From Planctomycetota bacterium (lineage in GTDB: Bacteria; Planctomycetota; Phycisphaerae; Phycisphaerales; SM1A02): a stretch of 58,259 nt of DNA. The notes under the pieces are model-generated. The model made no database searches. It saw nothing but the letters and a program-made list of their open reading frames with translations, and was not told the origin of the DNA. Within the stretch, counting starts at the first letter, position 1, and every line of letters starts with the position of its first letter. The stretch lies in the NCBI GenBank assembly GCA_003671025.1, contig QWPW01000021.1, positions 1 through 58,259 of the forward strand, written 5' to 3'. Shown one piece after another: positions 34,546-42,666 of this stretch. The position numbers and the translations under genes were made by a program.

Positions 34546-35602
34546 ACGCACATCAGACGAAGTGGCACAAGCGTTGGCGTCAGGTGGCGCCGTTGTTGCA
34601 TTGGAGACCGCCGCAGTCACCCACGGTTTGCCGCGAACTCCACTGGCGACGATGCCCGAGTTCCTCAATGACCCAACGCTGCCGAGGTCGGTGCGCGCGT
34701 GCTTTGGTGATTCGGTTCCCGTCCATCGTGCGCTCGGTCATGCGCTCGCTGCTGCAGTGCGCGAAGAGGGCGCGGTGCCTGCGACGGTGGGAATGCTCCG
34801 CGGAACATTGGTGATCGGACTCAGCGCGAGCGAACTCGATGAACTCGCCGACATGAGTGAGGTGCACAAGATCGCGGCGCGCGATGTTGCGCTCGTCGCT
34901 GCACGACGCGGCAGCGGTGGGACGACTGTTGCGGGAACGCTGTTCGCCTGCCAACGCGCCACGCCGACGCCGATCAAGATCTTCGCCACCGGAGGAATCG
35001 GCGGCGTGCATCGCGGATACGCGCAGCTTCCAGACATCTCCGCCGACCTCTTCGCGTTGCGAGAGACCTCCACGCTGGTGGTGTGCGCCGGTGCGAAATC
35101 GATTTTGGATCTCCCCGCGACTGTGGAGATGCTCGACACACTCGGAGTCCCGTTGATCGGGCTAAATACCCCGTATTTCCCGAGGTTTTTGTGCGACGGA
35201 GCCCCGCCGCTCTTCGTCAACACCTCGGTGACGGACGAGCGCGAAGCCGCGTATTTCTTTGCAACCCAGCAAGCCTTCTTGCGAGCATCGCAGGACAGCC
35301 TCCAACAAACACAGCAGCACACCGCGCACGATCCGCGAGGCATGCTCTTGTGCGTGCCGCCTCCCGCTGCCTACGCGCTTCAACTCGACGAGATGGAACG
35401 CGCGGTCGACGAAGGTCTCGCGCAAGCCGATCGCGTCGGCGCGCGCGGCCCCGATGTCACGCCCGTCTTACTTGACGCCGTTGCTCGCGCCACGCAAGGG
35501 CGGAGTCTCGCGTGCAATCTTGCGGTGTTGGTGAACAACGCACGCGTTGCTGCGCGCGTCGCAGTTGAGTTGACGCGCCAAGTTGGTGGCCGTCACGCTT
35601 GA
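34520..35602 (+). CDS. psuG: Pseudouridine-5'-phosphate glycosidase
   Basis: PsuG reversibly cleaves pseudouridine 5'-phosphate to uracil and ribose 5-phosphate. The 360-residue product has ALETAAVTHGLPRTP, EEGAVPATVGMLRGTLVIGL, the GGTTVAGTLFACQ segment, FATGGIGGVHRG and CAGAKSILDLPATVE, all family motifs. It is longer than the usual ~310, with an extra Gln-rich loop (QQTQQHTAHDPRG) before PPPAAYAL. The start is GTG 34520, because AGGA lies 8 bases upstream; in-frame ATGs at 34460 and 34493 lie inside tandem repeats. No psuK kinase gene is adjacent. Confidence 0.93.
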   Translation: MSSLVSHWVRTSDEVAQALASGGAVVALETAAVTHGLPRTPLATMPEFLNDPTLPRSVRACFGDSVPVHRALGHALAAAVREEGAVPATVGMLRGTLVIGLSASELDELADMSEVHKIAARDVALVAARRGSGGTTVAGTLFACQRATPTPIKIFATGGIGGVHRGYAQLPDISADLFALRETSTLVVCAGAKSILDLPATVEMLDTLGVPLIGLNTPYFPRFLCDGAPPLFVNTSVTDEREAAYFFATQQAFLRASQDSLQQTQQHTAHDPRGMLLCVPPPAAYALQLDEMERAVDEGLAQADRVGARGPDVTPVLLDAVARATQGRSLACNLAVLVNNARVAARVAVELTRQVGGRHA

Positions 35603-35903
35603 CAGCATCACGATGGTCTGTTTGACTACACGGGTCGAGGGCAGTCGCTCCGACGCAGACACCAAGCAACTGTGATGGAAATTGATGGAAGTGTGGGTCA
35701 TCGGCGAACGCCGTGCGCCTGTGCTCCCCCGAACACATCGCTCGCTTGGTCCATTCGCGCTCAGTCTGGTGTGTGCTGACGGTCGTCCGCATGGTTTCAA
35801 CCACGCGATCCGTCCATGCGCCCTAACTCTCCTCACGCCGCGCATCGATGTCGATCCGTTTCGTGCCGAGAGTGTTCTGAGCTCATCTTTCCCGCGTTTC
35901 CAT
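35603..35903 (+). promoter_or_regulatory. Leader region upstream of rho, no gene seen
   Basis: About 300 bases precede the rho start. The rho frame is open back to 35682, but that part is not conserved-looking and is unlikely to be translated. No terminator or recognised riboswitch is seen. Long rho leaders serve autoregulation in other bacteria, which is a possibility here. Confidence 0.4.
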
Positions 35904-38381
35904 ATGGCCGCTGATACGCCTCCCTCCAATCCACTCTCCGCGAAGTCGACCAAGAAACGAAGCGCGTCATCGCGCGCTGCGAGTTCGCTCGCAGGAGATG
36001 TCGTCGAAGTTCGATCGGCGCGAACACCCGCGAAGCCGACGGTAAAGAAGGCCGCTGCGAAGGTGACGAAAAAGGTTGCCGCGAAGGTGACGAAGAAGGT
36101 TGCGGCGAAAGTGACGAAGAAGGTGACAGCGAAGGTTGCAACGCCAACAGCAGCCAAGTCGGCAACAAAGGTCGTCGCGAAAAAGACGACGAAGAAGACG
36201 ACCGCGACGAAATCCGCCGCAAGCACAAAGACTCGCGCGAAATCGACCATCGTCGTTGCGCCAGAGGTGGCGACGCAGGTTGCCGCGGCAGCTGTGCGCA
36301 AAGCGCCCAAGCCTCGTACGAAAGCCACGCCATCATCGACCGTTGACGTCGCGCCGGTGCGCGCCATCGATGTCGAATCAACGCAGCAATCGCCACCGCG
36401 CGCATCGTCGCAAGCACAGTCGCAAGGACCGTCGCACGGCAATTCGTTCGCATCTCCCGCGCGTAATGATGCGCGTTCGAATGAGTCCAGTGATGCGAAT
36501 GATGATGCGAATGATGATGCGAATGATGGCGCGTCTGACAGCACGTCTGATGACCAAGGCCCATCAAACTCCGATCAACCAGGCGAAGGCGGCGAGCGTC
36601 GTCGTCGACGCAGGCGACGAAGGCGGAGGCGCGGCGGTGGCGGAGGCGGCGGCAATCAAACGGTCGACGCGAACGGCAACGTCGTTGTTTCGCCGCAAGT
36701 CGATGGACAAGACAACAGCGCAGAGCAAGGTGGTCAACACGCGAGCCAACAGCAGCGTGATTCCCGCCAAGGTGGTCAACAGCAGCGCGGCCGACATCAG
36801 CAATCCAATCAACAACAGAATGGCCAGCAGCAAAACGGCCAGCAACGACAACAAGGCCAACGCAACTCCAACGGCCAACAGAATCAGAACGGCAATCAGA
36901 ACAACAACAGCAATAGCAACAACCACAACAATCAGGGCCAAAATCGGCAGCGGCACAACAATCAGCAGCGCCAAGGCAACAACCAACAGCAGCGGCAGCA
37001 CGGTCAACATCGCAATCAAGGACAGCAGCAACAAGGGCAGAATCAGAACCAGAATCAGAACCGTGGGCCGAATCGGCAGCATCCGCGGCCACAAGATGAA
37101 CGCGCGCGCGATGGCGACGCGGCACTCGGAGTCGATGAACTCGATGAGTCGCTCGATGGCTCCTTGGGCGAGAATCTCGACGGAGAGTTCGACTCGAACA
37201 ACGGCGGATCGTCGCAGCACGGCAATCACGCGCCGATTGCGCTGTCGCCGCCGTTTGAGTGCTCAGGCATCATCGAGTTGTCAGGCAACTCCGATGCGTA
37301 TCTGCGCCAGTTTTCCGATGTGGTGATCTCATCGCCGGACGACCCCATCATTCCATTCTCGGTGGTGCAGCAATACGAACTGCGTCAGTCGCAGAAGATC
37401 GTTGCCGAAGCGGTAGTTCGTCGATCCAAGCATCGTCGGCGCGGCCCGCGCATGGCGCACGCGACAGTCGAGCGTGTCATTTCCATCGAAGGAATTACTC
37501 CCGAGGCGTATGCGGCGCGTCGGCAGTTTGCTGACTACACGCCGCTTGATCCGCAACCGCGCATCACCCTCGAATACAAGGGCTGTCCGCCTGCATGTCG
37601 ATTGATCGATTTGTTTTGCCCCATTGGTTTTGGAACGCGCGGCCTCATCGTTGCGCCTCCAAAAGCAGGCAAAACCATGCTGTTGCAGAACATCGCCTAC
37701 GGCATCAAGCACAATCATCCGCACATCGAATTGATTGCGCTGCTCATCGATGAACGCCCCGAAGAGGTCACCGATTTCAAGCGCAATGTTCCTGCGCACG
37801 TGTTGGCAAGTTCCAACGATCAAGATCTCGAGCGACACTTGGCGCTGGGAATTCTTGCGATCGAACGCGCCAAGCGCATGGTCGAAGCGGGACGCGATGT
37901 CGTGGTGTTGCTCGACTCGATCACCCGATTGGGACGCGCGTTCAACAACAGTCGTCGCTACGGTTCATCGGGACGCACGGGTTCCGGCGGCGTGGATTCA
38001 CGCGCCCTCGAAGTGCCCAAGCAACTCTTTGGCGCGGCACGCAAGTGCGAAGAAGGCGGCTCGCTCACGATCATTGCCACGTGTTTGATCGATACTGGTT
38101 CGCGTGCGGATCAAGTGATCTTTGAGGAGTTCAAAGGCACAGGCAACATGGAGCTGATTCTTGATCGCTCCATCTCGGAGAAGCGCATCTTTCCTGCGAT
38201 TAATCTCGCGGCCAGCGGAACGCGCAAAGAACATCTCATGATGTCTGAGCGCGAACTCAAGACGGTGACGGCTCTGCGTCGACGGTTGCTCGCAGTTCCT
38301 CCGCATGCGCAGATCGAGCAACTCTTGGCCGCATGCAACCGATTCGAGACCAATGAGCAGATGATCGGTGGCGCGTCGTAA
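35904..38381 (+). CDS. rho: Transcription termination factor Rho with a ~450-residue disordered, Gln/Asn-rich N-terminal region
   Basis: This is an 825-residue Rho, about twice the E. coli length. Residues ~48-115 are Lys/Ala/Val/Thr repeats (AAKVTKKVAAKVTKKV), like a histone H1 tail. Residues ~190-230 are Asn/Asp/Ser rich, 232-243 are twelve Arg, 244-250 seven Gly, and ~265-392 are dominated by Gln and Asn with Arg/Gly. An acidic linker (400-435) follows. The Rho core starts near 450: OB-like RNA-binding segment (CSGIIELSGNSDAYLRQ), Walker A APPKAGKT (584-591), LLIDERPEEVTDF, LLDSITRLGRAFNN and RAL...IATCLIDTGSRADQVIFEEFKGTGNMELIL. The usual N-terminal Rho_N helical domain is replaced by the low-complexity region. 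It terminates transcription of untranslated RNA. Confidence 0.95.
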   Translation: MAADTPPSNPLSAKSTKKRSASSRAASSLAGDVVEVRSARTPAKPTVKKAAAKVTKKVAAKVTKKVAAKVTKKVTAKVATPTAAKSATKVVAKKTTKKTTATKSAASTKTRAKSTIVVAPEVATQVAAAAVRKAPKPRTKATPSSTVDVAPVRAIDVESTQQSPPRASSQAQSQGPSHGNSFASPARNDARSNESSDANDDANDDANDGASDSTSDDQGPSNSDQPGEGGERRRRRRRRRRRRGGGGGGGNQTVDANGNVVVSPQVDGQDNSAEQGGQHASQQQRDSRQGGQQQRGRHQQSNQQQNGQQQNGQQRQQGQRNSNGQQNQNGNQNNNSNSNNHNNQGQNRQRHNNQQRQGNNQQQRQHGQHRNQGQQQQGQNQNQNQNRGPNRQHPRPQDERARDGDAALGVDELDESLDGSLGENLDGEFDSNNGGSSQHGNHAPIALSPPFECSGIIELSGNSDAYLRQFSDVVISSPDDPIIPFSVVQQYELRQSQKIVAEAVVRRSKHRRRGPRMAHATVERVISIEGITPEAYAARRQFADYTPLDPQPRITLEYKGCPPACRLIDLFCPIGFGTRGLIVAPPKAGKTMLLQNIAYGIKHNHPHIELIALLIDERPEEVTDFKRNVPAHVLASSNDQDLERHLALGILAIERAKRMVEAGRDVVVLLDSITRLGRAFNNSRRYGSSGRTGSGGVDSRALEVPKQLFGAARKCEEGGSLTIIATCLIDTGSRADQVIFEEFKGTGNMELILDRSISEKRIFPAINLAASGTRKEHLMMSERELKTVTALRRRLLAVPPHAQIEQLLAACNRFETNEQMIGGAS

Positions 38382-38431
38382 GTTGCGATTCGTGATTTGC
38401 GGCTAGTGACTTGCGCAGAGAGAAGGCGTCG

Positions 38432-39340
38432 ATGAATCCACGCACGCAACTCATCGATGTCGAGGTCAACGACGCGAGGCTCGACGCGTTTCGCGGGATT
38501 CGCGATCGCGAACTGCGCGGAATTCACGGGCTGCACGCGATCGAAAGCGAACGCGTGGTGCGTCGCTATCTGTTTGCGGCGTTGACGCGGCGCACCCATC
38601 CGATTCCACCACTGCTCGAGCCGCACGCGTTGCTAGTCACGCCCGACGCCGCGCATCGACTGGCCGAAATTCTTGCGGAATTCCCATCGCTTCCAGTCTT
38701 TCGTGGCGCGAGCGAAGTCGCGCTCACTGCGATCACTGGCTACACGATGCACTCGGGAGCGATCGCGTTGGGCGTGCGTCACACCGATGCAACGGTGTCG
38801 TTGCTCGCGGCAGTGCTCGCGCGAGAAACGGATGTGAACCGCGACATCCTCGTCGCGCTCGACGGCATCACTCAAACCGACAACGTGGGCGCGATCTTTC
38901 GCATCAGTGCCAGCTTCGGCGCTCGCGGCGTGATCCTCTCACCGACTGCGTCTGATCCGTTTCTGCGCAAATCGCTGCGCGTTTCCATGGGCCGCGCGCT
39001 CAATCTTCCGTGGGCGCATGCGCGCGAAGACGAGTGGCCCGCGTGCTTGGACATGCTGCGACGCAATCACGGATACACGATCGTCGCCGCCGAAGACACC
39101 GCCGATGCCGTCGCACTCGCGCAGTTTCGCGCGCCAACAAAGACGATCCTCGTGCTCGGCGCCGAACAAAACGGCGTCTCACGCGCAGTGCTCGACATGG
39201 CCGATCGCGTGGTGAAGATTCCCATGCGCAACCTCGCGCGCGCCGACGATCACATCGATGCGCACGAACTCGCAAGCGACGCCACGAGCCTCAACGTCGC
39301 CGTCGCGGGCGCGATCGTGCTCCATCACCTTGTGTCGTGA
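38432..39340 (+). CDS. SpoU/TrmH-family RNA 2'-O-methyltransferase
   Basis: The 302-residue SPOUT methyltransferase has an N-terminal substrate-binding part (GIHGLHAIESERVVRRYL). The C-terminal knot motifs are NVGAIFRISASFGARGVILS, LVLGAEQNGVS and SLNVAVAGAIVLHH, which form the SAM site. It methylates a ribose in tRNA or 23S rRNA; whether the target resembles TrmH, RlmB or TsnR cannot be decided. ATG 38432 follows AGAAGG. It is 50 bases downstream of rho on the same strand and could be co-transcribed. Confidence 0.9.
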   Translation: MNPRTQLIDVEVNDARLDAFRGIRDRELRGIHGLHAIESERVVRRYLFAALTRRTHPIPPLLEPHALLVTPDAAHRLAEILAEFPSLPVFRGASEVALTAITGYTMHSGAIALGVRHTDATVSLLAAVLARETDVNRDILVALDGITQTDNVGAIFRISASFGARGVILSPTASDPFLRKSLRVSMGRALNLPWAHAREDEWPACLDMLRRNHGYTIVAAEDTADAVALAQFRAPTKTILVLGAEQNGVSRAVLDMADRVVKIPMRNLARADDHIDAHELASDATSLNVAVAGAIVLHHLVS

Positions 39341-39352
39341 ACCTTGTCTCTC

Positions 39353-39391
39353 ATGACAAAGAAACACCCGACGATGCAGTCTCGTCGGGTG
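39353..39391 (-). terminator. Terminator for murA (minus strand)
   Basis: A 10-bp stem (39365-39374 with 39382-39391) with a 7-base loop is preceded on the plus strand by GACAAAGAAA, which gives a U-rich tail on the minus strand after murA. It may also help stop readthrough from the plus strand. Confidence 0.75.
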
Positions 39392-39430
39392 CGTCAATGT
39401 TCAGATTGATTTCGTTGCGCGACTGCTCGC

Positions 39431-40780
39431 TCAGCTCTCGGCAGCGGAAAGTGCTTCGTTTGCCGTGGTTCCTGCACCATCTTTGCTCGTCGCAGATTCG
39501 CTGATGCGCTCGATGCGCGCGCCAAGAATGTTGAGCTGCTCTTCCATCTTGGTGTAGCCGCGATCGAGGTGATAGATGCGCGACACGTTGGTCTCGCCTT
39601 CCGCCGCGAGGCCCGCGAGTACCAAACTCGCGCTCGCACGCAAGTCACTGGCCATGACGGGCGCGCCGCGCAGTTGCGTTCCACCAGCGACCACACACGT
39701 CGGACCTTGGCGATAAATCTGCGCGCCCATGCGCGACAGTTCCGCGACATGCATGAAGCGCTCGGGATAAATCTTCTCAGTGATGATCGAGTTGCCCTCG
39801 GCGATGCACAGCAAGGTCATGAACTGGGCTTGCAGATCGGTGGGGAAACCTGGATGCGGTTGCGTGGTGATGTGCGTGGGCTTGAGCAATCGCTCGCTGG
39901 TCACGCGCACCGTCGCGTGCATCGGATCGTCTGCTCCTTCGAGCAACTCCACGTGCACACCGATTTCGTTGAATCGATCGATCACCGCAAGCATGCCGTC
40001 GTAGGGGAACTCCTCGAGAATCACGTCACCGTTGGTGACCGCCGCAGCGACTGCGTAGGTTCCCGCAACGATGCGATCGGGAATCACCGTGTGCGTCGCC
40101 GAGCCGAGACTCTCGACGCCATCGATGACCAAGCGTGGACCGCCTGCGCCTTGAATGCGCGCGCCCATCTTGTTGAGCAAATTCGCGAGGTCCACAACTT
40201 CTGGCTCACACGCTGCTGATTCGATGATGGTGCGACCTTTGGCCAGTGCAGCAGCGCACATGACGTTGGCCGTACCCAACACGGTGGAACCGAATGGACC
40301 GCCAAGAAAGATCGTCGTGCCTTTGAGGCCGTCAGGCGCAGTGACAATGATGTCGCCGCCGTTGAAATCGATCTTCGCGCCGAGCGCTTGCATGCCGCGC
40401 AGATGAAGATCGATGGGACGCGAGCCAAACGCGCAACCACCGGGCATCGCGATCACGGCGCGGCGACGACGCGCGAGCATCGGGCCGAGGACGCAGATCG
40501 ACGCGCGCATTGTCTTGACGATGTCGTAGCGGCAGTGAACCAAGTTGTGGTCCACCACTTTCATGAGCATGGTGCCGCTGTCGCCGTCGATCTCGACGCC
40601 GAGTTCGCGCAGCAAACGCGCCATGTTTGAGATGTCAGAGAGGCACGGAACGTTCTTCAGCACAAGGTCGCCATCGGTGCACAGCGCGGCAGCCATCAGC
40701 GGCAACGTCGCGTTTTTCGAGCCCTCGATTTGGATGCGACCGGCGAGACGACGACCACCGTGAATGCGAAATGAATCCAT
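39431..40780 (-). CDS. murA: UDP-N-acetylglucosamine 1-carboxyvinyltransferase MurA
   Basis: MurA transfers enolpyruvate to UDP-GlcNAc, the first committed step of peptidoglycan synthesis, and is the fosfomycin target. The 449-residue product starts with [14 protein letters not shown], has the catalytic Cys116 in [16 protein letters not shown], and a family C-terminus with [18 protein letters not shown] Cys at this position predicts fosfomycin sensitivity. ATG 40780 is chosen, with AAAGGA upstream; a TTG at 40792 is too close to it. It is convergent with the SpoU gene. Confidence 0.96.
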   Translation of the reverse strand: MDSFRIHGGRRLAGRIQIEGSKNATLPLMAAALCTDGDLVLKNVPCLSDISNMARLLRELGVEIDGDSGTMLMKVVDHNLVHCRYDIVKTMRASICVLGPMLARRRRAVIAMPGGCAFGSRPIDLHLRGMQALGAKIDFNGGDIIVTAPDGLKGTTIFLGGPFGSTVLGTANVMCAAALAKGRTIIESAACEPEVVDLANLLNKMGARIQGAGGPRLVIDGVESLGSATHTVIPDRIVAGTYAVAAAVTNGDVILEEFPYDGMLAVIDRFNEIGVHVELLEGADDPMHATVRVTSERLLKPTHITTQPHPGFPTDLQAQFMTLLCIAEGNSIITEKIYPERFMHVAELSRMGAQIYRQGPTCVVAGGTQLRGAPVMASDLRASASLVLAGLAAEGETNVSRIYHLDRGYTKMEEQLNILGARIERISESATSKDGAGTTANEALSAAES

Positions 40781-41148
40781 AGCGTGTGGCAATCCTTTGC
40801 GGGCGAAGATCGGCAGCCGTGCCTAGCGCCCAATCGATGGGGAACGAAGTGTGAAACGATTTCTGCGGCTCGTATGCGCTCGGGAGAGAACGCGCGGAGT
40901 ATGACGATTGCATCGGCTCGCGGGGAGGTTTCGCTGCACATCAGCGAGATTGTGATGCACCGATGAGACACGGCGAATTCACCCAACCGTGCTGCACCAA
41001 CGAACCGCTGCAGACCAACCGCGAAGCTGCCAAAGAGTTCCCCATCTTCTTGCGCGATGGTGGATTGAAACGAACAGTTGTGGTGTTCATCTTGGAGGTC
41101 GTCCCCTTCGAGAGGAACTTCTCCGTCGCTGCTCAATCGCATTCATTC

Positions 41149-41316
41149 GCGCGGGCTTCTCAATGAGCGCACCCGCGCCGGCCACATCGACCGACCGAAT
41201 TTGCACCTGCTTTCAGCCACGCGCGGTAGCCGCCACCTGTGACTACCGCCAATGCCTCTGGCGACGACGACGTGGCACACGACCGACGCGGAATCCCCGC
41301 GTCGGTCGCCTTTTTT
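41149..41316 (+). ncRNA. Structured leader RNA / attenuator candidate upstream of ferredoxin-NADP reductase
   Basis: The ~590-base gap 40781-41376 has no convincing protein gene. Its 3' part is dense in secondary structure. There is a 7-bp hairpin (41149-41155/41172-41178). An outer stem 41216-41221/41271-41276 encloses a 7-bp hairpin 41223-41229/41243-41249 and a small GCCA/TGGC hairpin, followed by a strong terminator (41280-41316). The 8-mer at 41188-41195 repeats the 5' arm of the terminator and could pair with its 3' arm (41301-41308), giving a terminator/antiterminator switch. The class matches no riboswitch I recognise. A Cys-containing small ORF from ATG 41163 crosses the region and might be a leader peptide. 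Confidence 0.5.
41280..41316 (+). terminator. Strong intrinsic terminator before the ferredoxin reductase gene
   Basis: A 12-bp stem (41280-41291 with 41297-41308) and a 5-base loop are followed by CCTTTTTT. It lies 60 bases upstream of the reductase ATG, with no plus-strand gene before it, so it must end a leader or small RNA. Confidence 0.92.
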
Positions 41317-41376
41317 ACATCACTTCATTTCCGCGCGGCTTTACATCACGCGTGATGAAGTCATACAGTCGCCATC

Positions 41377-42420
41377 ATGTCGACGACTGCTGCTGACCTC
41401 TCGGAAAATCCGATTCACGACCCGAGCGCGCCCGTGCTTCCCGCCGCGCGCATGCATGTGGTGATGCCAAATGCACCTGTGCGCGCGCGCGTTCATGCGA
41501 GTCGCATTTGTCTCAAGGGAAAGAGCGCGTCGATTACACGACACGTCGAGATTGACATCACTGGTACCCCGCTCGAAGGCTCGTTTCGCGCGGGACAAAG
41601 TTTCGGCGTGATCCCTGACGGCACGGATAATTTCGGCAAACCGCACAAGGTTCGCTTGTATTCACTCGCAAGTCCGACTTGGGGAGAAGACGGATACGGC
41701 CGCATCATCGCGACGACTCCCAAACGACTCATTGCCGAGCATGAGCCACAGAAGATCACCGATGACCCCAACAATCACCCGCTCCATCTCGGCGTGTGCT
41801 CCAACTGGCTGTGTGATCGTGTGCCTGGCGACTCGATCGATGTCTCGGGACCAAACGGCAAACGCTTTCTCTTGCCCACCGATCCTGATCAACACGATTA
41901 CCTCTTCCTCGCGACAGGCACCGGAATCGCTCCATTCCGCGGGTTTTTGATGGAATTGCTCGTCGGCCCACCCGCAGGAACCCCCGCCGCGGCGACATGG
42001 AAACGCTGCACCAGTCGCATCGAATTGGTGATGGGTTCGCCCTACACCAGCGACCTCCTCTACGACGATCTCATGCAAGAGCTCGCCGCGAAGCACTCCA
42101 ACTTTCGTTACCACCCGACGATCTCGCGCGAGATGCGCAGAGACGGCGGCAAGGGTGAGTACGTCCATCACTTCATCGATCGCCAGATGTCGCACATCGA
42201 CGGCTCGATGAGTTTGCTTCACTCGCCACGCACCCTCATGTATCAGTGCGGACTTGCGGGAATGCAAGTGGGCGTGTTTCAACTATTGGCGCGTCTGGGC
42301 ATCACCGGCTTCACCACCATCGCCGCCGAACTCGCGGGCAAACCCGTCGCCGAGTGGACTACCGAAGAGATCAAGCGACGCGTGCGACCGACGCATCGGT
42401 GCATGCTTGAGGTGTACTAA
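41377..42420 (+). CDS. Ferredoxin-NADP reductase, plant type
   Basis: The 347-residue flavoenzyme transfers electrons between ferredoxin/flavodoxin and NADP(H). It has FAD motif VRLYSLAS (RxYS), the second FAD segment GVCSNWLCD, the NADP motif ATGTGIAPFRGFL, a YQCGLAGMQVGV segment (C-G motif) and a C-terminal Tyr (RCMLEVY) as in plant-type FNR, where the terminal aromatic stacks on FAD. It follows an attenuator-like leader, suggesting regulation at the RNA level. No ferredoxin gene is adjacent. Confidence 0.92.
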   Translation: MSTTAADLSENPIHDPSAPVLPAARMHVVMPNAPVRARVHASRICLKGKSASITRHVEIDITGTPLEGSFRAGQSFGVIPDGTDNFGKPHKVRLYSLASPTWGEDGYGRIIATTPKRLIAEHEPQKITDDPNNHPLHLGVCSNWLCDRVPGDSIDVSGPNGKRFLLPTDPDQHDYLFLATGTGIAPFRGFLMELLVGPPAGTPAAATWKRCTSRIELVMGSPYTSDLLYDDLMQELAAKHSNFRYHPTISREMRRDGGKGEYVHHFIDRQMSHIDGSMSLLHSPRTLMYQCGLAGMQVGVFQLLARLGITGFTTIAAELAGKPVAEWTTEEIKRRVRPTHRCMLEVY

Positions 42421-42424
42421 TCCT

Positions 42425-42631
42425 GAGCGGTCGCAGCTGCGGCTGCGACCTCGTGATTGGAGCGGTCGCAGCTGCGGCTGCGACCTTTGGAGGCGCGGGC
42501 GTTTTGGGTGAACTGCAGTCGCAGCTTCCGCTGCTTCCTCTGCCTGAGCGGTCGCAGCTGCGGCTGCTCCCTTTGGAGGCGCGGGCGTCGTGTGTGAACT
42601 GCCGTCGCAGCTGGCGCTGCTTCCTATGAAG
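42425..42631. repeat. Intergenic hairpin repeat array (86-bp tandem unit)
   Basis: A ~27-bp motif beginning GAGCGGTCGCAG occurs three times, at 42425, 42460 and 42546. In the first two copies it folds as an 8-bp hairpin (ggtcgcag/ctgcgacc). From 42460, an 86-bp unit is repeated in tandem (42460-42545 and 42546-42631) with about 85-90% identity by eye; each unit also carries the shorter variant TCGCAGCT. It lies between the convergent reductase and fumarase stops. Confidence 0.85.
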
Positions 42632-42666
42632 GGAGTGTGCGTCGCGTGCGAGTTGTGCTGCTCGGG

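Noticed and set aside
36500-37100. Repetitive DNA in rho considered as a possible CRISPR or minisatellite
   Set aside because: Repeats are codon-level Gln/Asn and Arg/Gly runs, in frame, without regular spacers.
35833-37125. Long minus-strand ORFs opposite the rho N-terminal region, including a Cys-rich and a Leu/Val-rich membrane-like one
   Set aside because: They are complements of low-complexity Gln/Asn and Lys/Ala codon runs, which translate to hydrophobic or Cys-rich strings by chance.
40963-41166. 67-codon ORF upstream of the ferredoxin reductase
   Set aside because: No conserved motif or Shine-Dalgarno; the region is better explained as leader RNA, though a peptide cannot be ruled out.
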